Source: Cecembia calidifontis (GTDB taxonomy: Bacteria; Bacteroidota; Bacteroidia; Cytophagales; Cyclobacteriaceae). From it: DNA of 64,000 nt. The notes under the pieces were generated by a model. It did no database searches, had not been told where the DNA came from, and worked only from the letters and a program-made list of their open reading frames with translations. The translations under genes and the position numbers were made by a program. Positions 45,082-52,742 of the stretch are shown here, one piece after another. Each line of letters starts with the position of its first letter. The first letter of the stretch is position 1. The DNA lies in NCBI RefSeq assembly GCF_004216715.1, contig NZ_SGXG01000001.1, positions 2,774,501-2,838,500 on the forward strand, given 5' to 3'.

Positions 45082-46044
45082 ATGTTTCAAAGTTTTGATC
45101 AATTCCGGAAGGTGCTCATTATTGATGAAATGCACCTTTCAATCATTCCTTTATTAGAAGCGGAGGGTTTTATGGTGGATTATAGGCCTGAAATCAAAAG
45201 ACCTGAAATTTTGGCCATCATCCATGGATACATTGGACTTATAATCCGTTCAAAAACACCTATAGATAGGGAATTGCTTGAAAAGGCAGAGAACCTGAAA
45301 TTTATTGGGAGGGCGGGGGCCGGATTGGATAAAATTGATCTGAAGTATTTGGAAGAAAGAAACATCAGACTCTTTCATGCGGCAGAAGGAAATAGGGATG
45401 CGGTAGGAGAACATGCCTTAGGTGGGCTATTGGCTTTATTCAACAATATCAGTAGATCGGATAGGGAAGTAAGAAAGGGGATTTGGAACAGGGAGGAAAA
45501 CAGGGGAGAGGAATTGCAGGGAAAAACTGTCGGTATTTTGGGATATGGGAATATGGGCTCGGCCTTTGCTAAAAAATTGATAGGCTTTGATGTTCGCATC
45601 ATTGCCTATGACAGGTATAAAACCAAGTTTGGGAATGAATTTGTGGAGGAAGTTGATTTTGAAACTTTGACAGAGCAAGCAGATATCTTGAGTCTTCATG
45701 TTCCGCTCACCCAAGAGACGAAAGGATTTTTAACTTATGAAGTACTCCGAAAATTTAGAAAACCTATTTATTTGATCAATACTGCGAGAGGGGAGATCAT
45801 TTCTTTTTCCACTTTGAATAAGGCTTTTGATGAGGGGATTTTGAAAGGAGCAGTTTTGGATGTATTGGAAAATGAAAAATTCGATTCTTTCACTGAGGAT
45901 CAGAAAAAAGAATTTGAGCGACTGGCCTCAAGGGAAAATATTTTGTTTAGCCCTCATATTGCAGGCTGGACCTTTCAGTCTTATGAAAAGATCAACAGAG
46001 TATTGATAGAGAAAATCAAATACAGTGATTTAAGCTGGGATTGA
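45082..46044 (+). CDS. D-isomer-specific 2-hydroxyacid dehydrogenase
   Basis: The 320-aa NAD enzyme resembles phosphoglycerate dehydrogenase (SerA) in length and motifs. The NAD-binding stretch is VGILGYGNMGSAFAKKL. The catalytic Arg lies in INTARGEII, the Glu in VLDVLENEKF and the His in FSPHIAGWT. I chose the ATG at 45082 over a TTG at 45058. The absence of a C-terminal ACT domain and of a clear serine operon leaves the substrate open. Confidence 0.9.
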   Translation: MFQSFDQFRKVLIIDEMHLSIIPLLEAEGFMVDYRPEIKRPEILAIIHGYIGLIIRSKTPIDRELLEKAENLKFIGRAGAGLDKIDLKYLEERNIRLFHAAEGNRDAVGEHALGGLLALFNNISRSDREVRKGIWNREENRGEELQGKTVGILGYGNMGSAFAKKLIGFDVRIIAYDRYKTKFGNEFVEEVDFETLTEQADILSLHVPLTQETKGFLTYEVLRKFRKPIYLINTARGEIISFSTLNKAFDEGILKGAVLDVLENEKFDSFTEDQKKEFERLASRENILFSPHIAGWTFQSYEKINRVLIEKIKYSDLSWD

Positions 46045-46076
46045 ACTTGGGTTGAAATTTCTTTTTTGGGCAAATA

Positions 46077-46107
46077 TTGCTTTCTGAAATTGATTTGATT
46101 ACCTTTG
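46077..46107 (+). promoter_or_regulatory. Promoter upstream of greA
   Basis: TTG (46077-46079) and TACCTTTG (46100-46107), 20 nt apart, fit the -33/-7 consensus of Bacteroidota. A terminator-like hairpin lies between this promoter and greA, in what would be its 5' leader. Confidence 0.55.
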
Positions 46108-46130
46108 TTTTAACAACATAGCAATTATGA

Positions 46131-46160
46131 TAGAAGAAACGGTTCCTCGAAGCGGGACCG
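46131..46160 (+). terminator. Terminator-like hairpin in the greA leader
   Basis: A 15-bp stem (about 46131-46146 with 46154-46168, one bulged T), TAGAAGAAACGG paired with CCGTTTCTTCTA and then TTTTT. It can end the transcript of the upstream dehydrogenase gene. Because the promoter at 46077-46107 precedes it, it could also attenuate greA. Confidence 0.7.
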
Positions 46161-46199
46161 TTTCTTCTATTTTTCATAGGCACATATAATTTTAAAACC

Positions 46200-46673
46200 A
46201 TGGGAAAAATACAGTATTACACTGAAGAAGGATTAAGGAAACTGAAAGAGGAGCTTCAGGAACTGAAGACCAAAGGACGTGCGGATATCGCCAAGCAGAT
46301 TGCTGAAGCAAGGGATAAAGGTGATCTTAGCGAAAATGCAGAGTATGACGCAGCGAAGGATGCGCAAGGTTTGCTGGAACTTAAAATTGCCAAACTGGAA
46401 GAAGTTGTAGGAAACGCCAGGGTAATGGATAATTCTAAACTCGACAGTTCCAAGGTAGGGATATTAAGTACCGTGAAAATCAAAAATGTCAAGAATGGAA
46501 TGACCGTAACCTATACCTTGGTTTCGGAAGAGGAGGCGGATCTGAAAGCCGGCAAAATCTCTTTGGCATCTCCATTCGGTAAAGGGCTTTTGGGCAAATC
46601 AGTGGGTGATGTAGCCCAAATCAATGCACCTGCAGGAACCTTGGAGTTTGAGGTATTGGATATTACCTATTAA
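46200..46673 (+). CDS. greA: Transcription elongation factor GreA
   Basis: GreA rescues backtracked RNA polymerase by stimulating transcript cleavage through its secondary channel. The 157-aa protein has the N-terminal coiled coil (about 1-75), with the tip acidic pair in GDLSENAEYD, and a C-terminal FKBP-like domain with FGKGLLGKSVGD. The length and start are standard. Confidence 0.97.
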   Translation: MGKIQYYTEEGLRKLKEELQELKTKGRADIAKQIAEARDKGDLSENAEYDAAKDAQGLLELKIAKLEEVVGNARVMDNSKLDSSKVGILSTVKIKNVKNGMTVTYTLVSEEEADLKAGKISLASPFGKGLLGKSVGDVAQINAPAGTLEFEVLDITY

Positions 46674-46682
46674 TTCTTTTGT

Positions 46683-46712
46683 CCCGATGGATTCTCCTTC
46701 GGGATTTTTTAT
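46683..46712 (+). terminator. Terminator after greA
   Basis: TCCCGA and TCGGGA form a stem with a loop of about 12 nt, followed by TTTTTT, 10 nt after the greA stop. The HIT gene starts directly downstream and so may need its own promoter or read-through. Confidence 0.75.
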
Positions 46713-46721
46713 TTTTACCCC

Positions 46722-47117
46722 ATGGCAACAATTTTCACAAAAATCATCAATAGAGAAATTCCTGCCTATATTGTGGCAGAGGATGAAAACTATATCGCAT
46801 TTCTGGATATCATGCCTTTAGCTAAAGGCCATGTCTTGGTGGTCCCGAAAGTGGAGGTGGACTATATTTTTGACCTTGAAGATGAAGTATTGGCTGGACT
46901 CCATGTTTTCGCTAAAAAGGTAGCCCGGGCAATGGACAAAACCATCAAGTGTACCAGAATCGGGGTTGCTGTCATTGGGCTGGAGGTGCCCCACGTGCAC
47001 GTTCATTTGATTCCCTTGAGGAGTATGGATGATATCAACTTTTCAAGGCCCAAACTCAGGCTCTCCCCTGAGGAAATGTCGGAGATTGCGGAAAAAATCC
47101 AAAAGGGATTTGATTGA
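46722..47117 (+). CDS. HIT family nucleotide-binding protein
   Basis: The product has 131 aa. The histidine triad HVHVHL is present near residue 90, with upstream PKVEVDYIFDLED. HIT proteins (Hint branch) hydrolyse nucleoside 5'-phosphoramidates and related nucleotides. Its location just after greA is common in this phylum. Confidence 0.93.
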   Translation: MATIFTKIINREIPAYIVAEDENYIAFLDIMPLAKGHVLVVPKVEVDYIFDLEDEVLAGLHVFAKKVARAMDKTIKCTRIGVAVIGLEVPHVHVHLIPLRSMDDINFSRPKLRLSPEEMSEIAEKIQKGFD

Positions 47118-47299
47118 TTCCAATATTTGCTTCGCAATTTTCCAAAAAGTTGAATTAGCTGGCTGATTTTTCAGACATCCAAGATTCAACCATTTGTCAT
47201 TTTATTTCACAGGTCCAATGCAAACGTTTTCCATATTCGGTGAAATTGGATAATTTGCCGGTCTCTAATTTTATTAAACCTATTTAAAACCCAAAAATT

Positions 47300-48613
47300 A
47301 TGTCTAAGACTTATTTCCCGGGAATTGATAAGATTCAATTTGAAGGAAAGGGATCAAAAAACCCATTTGCCTTTAAGTTCTACAATCCTGATCAGGTGGT
47401 TGCAGGTAAAACCATGAAGGAGCATTTTAAATTTGCGATTGCTTATTGGCATTCCTTCTGTGGTAATGGAAGTGATCCTTTTGGACCAGGAACAATCAAA
47501 AGAGCCTGGGATGAAAACCCCGACCCCATACAAAGGGCAAAAGATAAAATGGATGCAGCCTTTGAATTCATTACCAAAATCGGTGCCCCGTATTATTGTT
47601 TTCACGATGTGGATTTGATCGATGAAGGTCCAAGTCTAGCCGATTATGAAAAAAGGATGCAAATCATCACCGATTATGCCAAAGAAAAGCAGGCAGAAAC
47701 AGGTGTGAAACTTTTGTGGGGTACAGCTAATGTTTTCAGTAATCCAAGGTATATGAACGGTGCCTCTACGAATCCTGACTTTAATGTAGTGGCATGGGCA
47801 GGCACACAGGTGAAAAACGCGATAGACGCTACCATAAAGTTGGGCGGTGAGAATTATGTGTTCTGGGGTGGAAGGGAAGGTTATATGTCCCTTCTCAATA
47901 CAGATATGAAGAGAGAAACTGAGCATTTGGCAAGGTTCCTAACCATGGCACGTGACTATGCCAGAAAAAATGGTTTCAAAGGTACCTTCTTTATTGAACC
48001 TAAGCCAATGGAGCCAACCAAGCATCAATATGATTATGATTCGGCTACCGTTATTGGGTTCCTAAGGCATTTTGGATTGGATAAAGATTTCAAATTGAAC
48101 ATTGAAGTTAACCATGCCACCTTAGCCGGCCATACCTTCCAGCACGAACTTCAGGTAGCTGCAGATGCAGGAATGTTAGGTTCTATTGATGCCAATAGAG
48201 GGGATTACCAAAACGGTTGGGATACCGATCAATTTGCATTGAATCTCCAGGAATTGACAGAATCGATGTTGGTGATCCTTCAAAGTGGAGGACTTCAGGG
48301 TGGAGGTGTCAACTTTGACGCCAAAGTTAGAAGAAATTCAACGGATCTTGAAGATCTTTTCCTGGCCCACATAGGTTCTATGGATGCATTTGCCAGGGCT
48401 TTGTTGATTGCCGATAGAATTCTTACAGAATCCGCCTACCTTGACCTGAGAAAGCAACGCTATGCTTCATTTGATTCCGGCAAAGGAAAGGAATTCGAAG
48501 AGGGAAAATTGACCTTGGAAGATTTAAGAGCACATGCTGTCGCTGTAGGTGAGCCTAAGCAGATCAGCGGTAAACAAGAGCTTTATGAGAATATCCTGAA
48601 TGAGTTTATTTAA
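47300..48613 (+). CDS. xylA: Xylose isomerase
   Basis: XylA interconverts D-xylose and D-xylulose using two divalent metals. The 437-aa class II enzyme shows YYCFHDVDLIDEG with the catalytic His, FFIEPKPMEPTKHQYD with the metal-binding Glu, EVNHATLAGHTFQHEL, and IDANRGDYQNGWDTDQF with the second metal site. It is alone: no xylulokinase gene follows. A terminator separates it from the sigma factor of the polysaccharide locus. The 182 nt before it hold no signal I can support. Confidence 0.96.
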   Translation: MSKTYFPGIDKIQFEGKGSKNPFAFKFYNPDQVVAGKTMKEHFKFAIAYWHSFCGNGSDPFGPGTIKRAWDENPDPIQRAKDKMDAAFEFITKIGAPYYCFHDVDLIDEGPSLADYEKRMQIITDYAKEKQAETGVKLLWGTANVFSNPRYMNGASTNPDFNVVAWAGTQVKNAIDATIKLGGENYVFWGGREGYMSLLNTDMKRETEHLARFLTMARDYARKNGFKGTFFIEPKPMEPTKHQYDYDSATVIGFLRHFGLDKDFKLNIEVNHATLAGHTFQHELQVAADAGMLGSIDANRGDYQNGWDTDQFALNLQELTESMLVILQSGGLQGGGVNFDAKVRRNSTDLEDLFLAHIGSMDAFARALLIADRILTESAYLDLRKQRYASFDSGKGKEFEEGKLTLEDLRAHAVAVGEPKQISGKQELYENILNEFI

Positions 48614-48645
48614 TTGCGGATATCGAAAGTCGGATTTCGAAAGGA

Positions 48646-48673
48646 CCAGCAGGGGAAACTCTGCTGGTTTTTT
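48646..48673 (+). terminator. Terminator after xylA
   Basis: CCAGCAG and CTGCTGG (48646-48652 and 48661-48667) form a stem with an 8-nt loop followed by a T run. A weaker palindrome, TCGAAA...TTTCGA, lies just before it. Confidence 0.88.
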
Positions 48674-48739
48674 TAACTTAACTTGTTAAATCATTCTTTC
48701 TGATAACCTGATTTTTATGGAGTTTATCCTTGTAGTTTT

Positions 48740-48770
48740 TTGAATTGTAAGATGAGGATTTGTAATTTTG
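48740..48770 (+). promoter_or_regulatory. Promoter of the ECF sigma gene
   Basis: TTG (48740-48742) and TAATTTTG (48763-48770), 20 nt apart, match the housekeeping Bacteroidota promoter. The start of transcription would fall close to the ATG at 48777, so the leader is very short. Confidence 0.5.
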
Positions 48771-48776
48771 GTATCG

Positions 48777-49391
48777 ATGAGTCCTGATCCTAGCCATAAC
48801 CTCAACCAACTCTCTGATCATCAAGCATGGGAAATGCTGAGGTCTGGTGATGTAAAGGGGCTTGAAGTGATATACAGAATTTTCTCAGCTGAGCTTTTTA
48901 GGTTTGGAATGTCCTTGGTCCAAGACGATGCATTAGTACTGGATAGCATTCATGAATTGTTCTTGGATTTATGGAGGTATCAAAAGAATCTTTCTGAGCC
49001 AGAAAACCTTAAATTGTATCTTTTTAGATCCCTGTCAAATAAAATTAAAAGGGCAAAAAAATCTCAAGCCAAACAGCCTAAAGTTGGATTTACTGGTAAA
49101 GAAGATTTATTTTCTATAGGTTCAGCTGAAGATGAGTGGATTTCAAGACAACAAGATGAGGATTTAAAGAGGAGATTGGCCAATGGTATCGAAAACCTTC
49201 CGCTTAGACAAAAAGAGATCATCCAATACTTATTTTTTGAAAAACTGAGCTACGAAGAATGCTCCAAAATTCTGGAAATAAATCTTAGATCAGTTTATAC
49301 TTTAGCCTGGAAAGCAATTAAAAGCCTGAAAAAACACTTGGGCTTCTTGTGGCTTATATGTTTACTGGAAATTCTTTTTAACTTTTTTTAA
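48777..49391 (+). CDS. ECF RNA polymerase sigma factor, FecI-like
   Basis: The sigma factor has 204 aa. Region 2 is at about residues 35-105 (YRIFSAELFRFGMSL, LDLWRYQKNL) and region 4 at about 135-185 (LPLRQKEIIQYLFFEKLSYEECSKIL, then the recognition helix SVYTLAWKAIKSLK). The C-terminal tail is strongly hydrophobic (GFLWLICLLEILFNFF), as in many Bacteroidota FecI-like factors. The ATG at 48777 is preferred over a TTG at 48768. It is followed by fecR and an STN-type susC, so it most likely activates this locus. Confidence 0.94.
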   Translation: MSPDPSHNLNQLSDHQAWEMLRSGDVKGLEVIYRIFSAELFRFGMSLVQDDALVLDSIHELFLDLWRYQKNLSEPENLKLYLFRSLSNKIKRAKKSQAKQPKVGFTGKEDLFSIGSAEDEWISRQQDEDLKRRLANGIENLPLRQKEIIQYLFFEKLSYEECSKILEINLRSVYTLAWKAIKSLKKHLGFLWLICLLEILFNFF

Positions 49392-50080
49392 GATCGAAGG
49401 ATAACTTTCAGGTCTTCTTGACTCATGTATTCAGAATAGTGAATTATGAGCAGAAGCGATTATAGCATAGAAGACTTTGTCCTCGACCCGGAATTTAGAT
49501 TATGGGTCTTAAATCCCAATAACGCTAATAGAACCCTTTGGGAAGAATTTCTTCTTGAGCATCCCCATAAACAAGCAGATATCCAAAAAGCAAGGGTTTT
49601 GGTCATCAATATGTCCAGAAAAGTAAATCCTTGGACAGCCGAAAAAGAAGAGGCATTGTGGCAACTAATTGAAGATTCAGTATCAACCGTAGAAATAGCA
49701 GGCAAAGAATCAAAAGTGATTTCAATAGTCCCAAATGTGCGGGTGGGCATGAAGGACAGGGAATTAGTAAGACCAAGTATTCGTAAAAAAAGAACTTTTG
49801 TCAATTTCACATTTTTGCTGATTTTTTTGATGGCGGCCGGTTTGACATACCTTTTGATGACTTCCGATGCTTTCAAGCCTGTGGAAGAAATAGCTCAGTT
49901 GGAATGGGTAGAACACAAAGTTCCGAAAGGTCAGAAATCTGTTTTTATGTTGACTGATGGTACCCGGATTACCGCCAATGCTGAAACTGTATTGAGACAC
50001 TTGAAAAATTTCGAAGGAGATAGAAGAGAAATTTATCTTGAAGGTGAAGCCTATTTTGAAGTTGCAAAAGACGAGCTTAA

Positions 50081-52158
50081 CCCAGATTGCAGCTATCCGC
50101 CTGTAAGTAGCTGTAATTTGGGTATTTCTGTTTTTTTGAGTTCAAGTTTGTGTACTACGGATTTTCTTTTTGTAAACGGTTGGTATTTGGTCTGAAGGAT
50201 GTCGTAGATTTCTTTTAGGTTTTTGTTTGGAACTGTACACTTGCGTGTGGTAATGACTTTATCATAGGTGTTTTTCCCTGAAGTAGTGATGGCCTTTTGT
50301 GTGTTTCCTATTCTCACTATTTCACCCCAGCAGCTTTTTATTCCCTTCTGCTTGAGCTGGTACCTCACTGTATTGACTATCCAATATGCAAGGATTCCCA
50401 GATGTAGATGTGCCATGGTGGCATCATCGTTTTTATGGTAAATCGGTCTAAGATCCAGATCGGTTTTTAGTGTACGGAAGGCATTCTCTATTTCCCTGAT
50501 AGTGTTATAGATATTCCAGATGATGTACTCCTCCTGCACGTTCAGGTTTGTCCGTAAAAAATAGATGCCCAGATTATCAGCTTTTGCCTGCTCCCGTTCC
50601 GGGTTTTTCTTCCATGACATTGCTGTCGCCTGTTCTGTTTTAGGGTCACTTTCAACAGTGATCTCATAATAATACTGGACTGATGGATACTTTTCTTTGG
50701 CCCTCCCGATGCGCTGGTGGACTTTATCGGTTTTTTTCACTCCTCCCTTGCTGTTGAGGGCATGCTGTATTTTTTGCAGTTCCTGTTCAAACCTTTGTTC
50801 GAACTGTAGCTTCATGCCTTCCTCTTTCTTCTCTTTGGAAGGGCTTTTGACTTCCAAATAATAGTCTGTGTTTTTTTCTGTGGACACGGCTCTGAGTCTG
50901 ATGTTCTGCTTTGATTTTGTTTCCAGCAGAGTTGTAAGCCTGTCGGGCACATAGCTATAATCCTTGAGTTTTGTCCTGCTTACACAGAGGTAGCTGTATC
51001 CTTTGCTCTGGATAAGATGCAGGTTTTCTTCGGTGGCTATGCCTGCATCGAGTACCACTACCGCAGGTCCTGTACAGGTGTGGACGGAAAGCTTTTCAAT
51101 CATTGCAGCAAGTGTGTTGCAGTCTGCTATGTTTCCTTCCAGGATAGAGGAGTACTTGATAAACCCTTCCACATTCACTACCAGTGCCAGCACAACAAGT
51201 TTTGCGTCTTTTCTTTTTTCCTTGCTCCTCCCGTATTGTGCCAGCTTACTGTTCGGTTTTTCTCCCTCAAAGTAGGTGTTGGTCAGATCATAAAGGATGA
51301 TCTTATCCTGTAGATCAAAGAGTTCATTGGTACGTTTGGAAAGGTGCTTTTCGAGTGAATCTTTGACTTTGTATAGCTCAAGCGCACTTTTGTACAGCTT
51401 GTCCTTGGTTATTTTATCCATATCATAGCCCGTAAGCTCACAGACTGCCGAGTTTTCCTTTATCCAACGGACAGTTTTGAGTTCGGAAGCGGGGTATACC
51501 GCACGGGATACAACCTGTGTGGCTGCAAGACTTGCATCTTCGGCGCTGAATCCCGCCGAAAGTAATAAAGGTGTAAGCTGCAGCTTCTCCCATGTCTGGA
51601 AAGCAATATTCTCTGCTCCTATTTCTCTGGCATTACTGTGCTGGATGGTATCCATATCCACCATCCGTGACAGCTGCTGTTCCGACTTGATATCCAGCTT
51701 CTTGGAAGATACGATCCGACTCCAGAAGTCTTCAACATAGCGTCTGACGATTGGATCTTCCTCCAGGTCAAAAAAAGAAGCCTTGTGCTCATACTTCTCA
51801 GTAAGGTGTTTCTGTATTTTGTTGAGCTGCTCGGGCGCAGCATCCTCCATGAAACCTATATTCAGGATAGTGCGATGACACACCCTGTTGTCAGCATTAC
51901 GGTAACTTTCCACCAGCCGGTAGTATCCGCTGAGTCTTCCCGAATCGGGATGTTTACGTAAAGAGAACTTGAAATACATGGTGTAAAGTACTGGTATTGA
52001 ACCCCAAGATGCAATACCCCTTGTGTACTACAAACCAAAAAATGGCATTATACAGCCCGTAGAAAAAAAATCACGTAGGGGGGTACGGGTAATCGGAGCT
52101 AAAAAAAAGAAAATTTCCCGAAATTTTCTTTTTTAACCCCTAAAAGCTGCAATCTGGG
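50081..52158 (-). mobile_element. IS1634-type insertion sequence, complete (2078 bp)
   Basis: The ends are CCCAGATTGCAGC at 50081 and its exact inverse ending at 52158. Both are flanked by TTAA (50077-50080 and 52159-52162), the target duplication. Because TTAA is itself a palindrome, the visible inverted repeat looks longer. It carries a full-length transposase gene on the minus strand, opposite to the interrupted fecR. The perfect ends and the intact frame point to a recent insertion. Confidence 0.93.
50093..51979 (-). CDS. IS1634-family transposase
   Basis: The 628-aa transposase belongs to the IS1634 group of DDE enzymes. The N-terminal part has YYRLVESYRNADNRVCHRTI. A central KIILYDLTNTYFEG carries the likely first Asp, VVVLDAGIATEENL the second, and the C-terminal TIREIENAFRTLKTDLDLRP the Glu. 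RPIYHKNDDATMAHLHL is also typical. The frame is intact. The stop lies 12 nt inside the left end of the element. The start ATG at 51979 is 179 nt from the right end. Confidence 0.92.
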   Translation of the reverse strand: MYFKFSLRKHPDSGRLSGYYRLVESYRNADNRVCHRTILNIGFMEDAAPEQLNKIQKHLTEKYEHKASFFDLEEDPIVRRYVEDFWSRIVSSKKLDIKSEQQLSRMVDMDTIQHSNAREIGAENIAFQTWEKLQLTPLLLSAGFSAEDASLAATQVVSRAVYPASELKTVRWIKENSAVCELTGYDMDKITKDKLYKSALELYKVKDSLEKHLSKRTNELFDLQDKIILYDLTNTYFEGEKPNSKLAQYGRSKEKRKDAKLVVLALVVNVEGFIKYSSILEGNIADCNTLAAMIEKLSVHTCTGPAVVVLDAGIATEENLHLIQSKGYSYLCVSRTKLKDYSYVPDRLTTLLETKSKQNIRLRAVSTEKNTDYYLEVKSPSKEKKEEGMKLQFEQRFEQELQKIQHALNSKGGVKKTDKVHQRIGRAKEKYPSVQYYYEITVESDPKTEQATAMSWKKNPEREQAKADNLGIYFLRTNLNVQEEYIIWNIYNTIREIENAFRTLKTDLDLRPIYHKNDDATMAHLHLGILAYWIVNTVRYQLKQKGIKSCWGEIVRIGNTQKAITTSGKNTYDKVITTRKCTVPNKNLKEIYDILQTKYQPFTKRKSVVHKLELKKTEIPKLQLLTGG

Positions 52159-52661
52159 TTAAGCCATTTTCAGTACATTCTGGAGATTTGGTGACAACAG
52201 CGTTAGGTACGGCCTTTAATATTAAAGCCATTGAGGGTAAGGAACTGAAAGTTTCTTTGCTTGAAGGTAAAGTAAAAGTAGCTACACCGGAAGAAGAAGA
52301 ATTTTTATTGCCTGGTAAAGCAGCTTCCTATTCGGATGGTGACAATGGTATTAAAGTGTCTGATTTTGATGAAGAGGAGGTTTTGGCGTGGACCAAAAAG
52401 ATTATCTACTTGAAAGACACCGACATTAAGGAGGTTTTTGATATTCTCGAAAAATGGTATGGTGTAGACATCACTTTTGCGAACAGACCCAAAAAGGATA
52501 TAAAAGTTACTGGTAAATATCAGGATCAGACTTTGAAAAATTTGCTATCAGGTCTCAGCTATTCTGCTGGGTTTAATTATGAAATCAATGCCAAACAAGT
52601 CAAAATAACTTTCAAATAAACTAACGATAATGCCTATGGAATTAAGCATCATTTGATTATC

Positions 52662-52678
52662 AACTGTCTCTGACAGTT
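52662..52678 (+). promoter_or_regulatory. Inverted repeat in the fecR-susC gap
   Basis: AACTGTC-TCT-GACAGTT is a perfect 7-bp inverted repeat, 65 nt before the susC ATG. It could be a regulatory site or an RNA hairpin in the susC leader. The gap of 123 nt is where an ECF-sigma promoter for susC would be expected. Confidence 0.35.
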
Positions 52679-52742
52679 AATACACCACAACTATTGAAGG
52701 TGGAAACCAACGATTAACACAATCCAAAAACCTTAAAAAATT

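Larger units (their letters stand above)
49446..52619 (+). pseudogene. FecR-family anti-sigma factor, interrupted by an IS1634-type element
   Basis: The gene is in two parts: 49446-50080 and 52163-52619. The first part gives the cytoplasmic region (1-115), one membrane helix (about 117-138) and the start of the periplasmic FecR domain (YLEGEAYFEVAKDEL). The second part gives KPFSVHSGDLVTTALGTAF and then the C-terminal part, including VTGKYQDQTLKNLL. Deleting the element and one TTAA restores one frame of 364 codons including the stop, with codon 212 rejoined as AAG. The native protein would span the inner membrane and link the STN domain of SusC to the sigma factor. As it stands, the first part is read into the element and stops after 249 aa, so only the cytoplasmic and membrane parts survive intact. 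Confidence 0.95.

Noticed and set aside
47300..48613. xylA as part of the polysaccharide locus
   Set aside because: A terminator and a separate promoter lie between xylA and the sigma factor gene. A functional link through pentose release by the GH43 is possible but unsupported.
50081..50195. C-terminal extension of the truncated FecR as a functional domain
   Set aside because: These 38 codons are read from the end of the IS element on its non-coding strand and have no family features.
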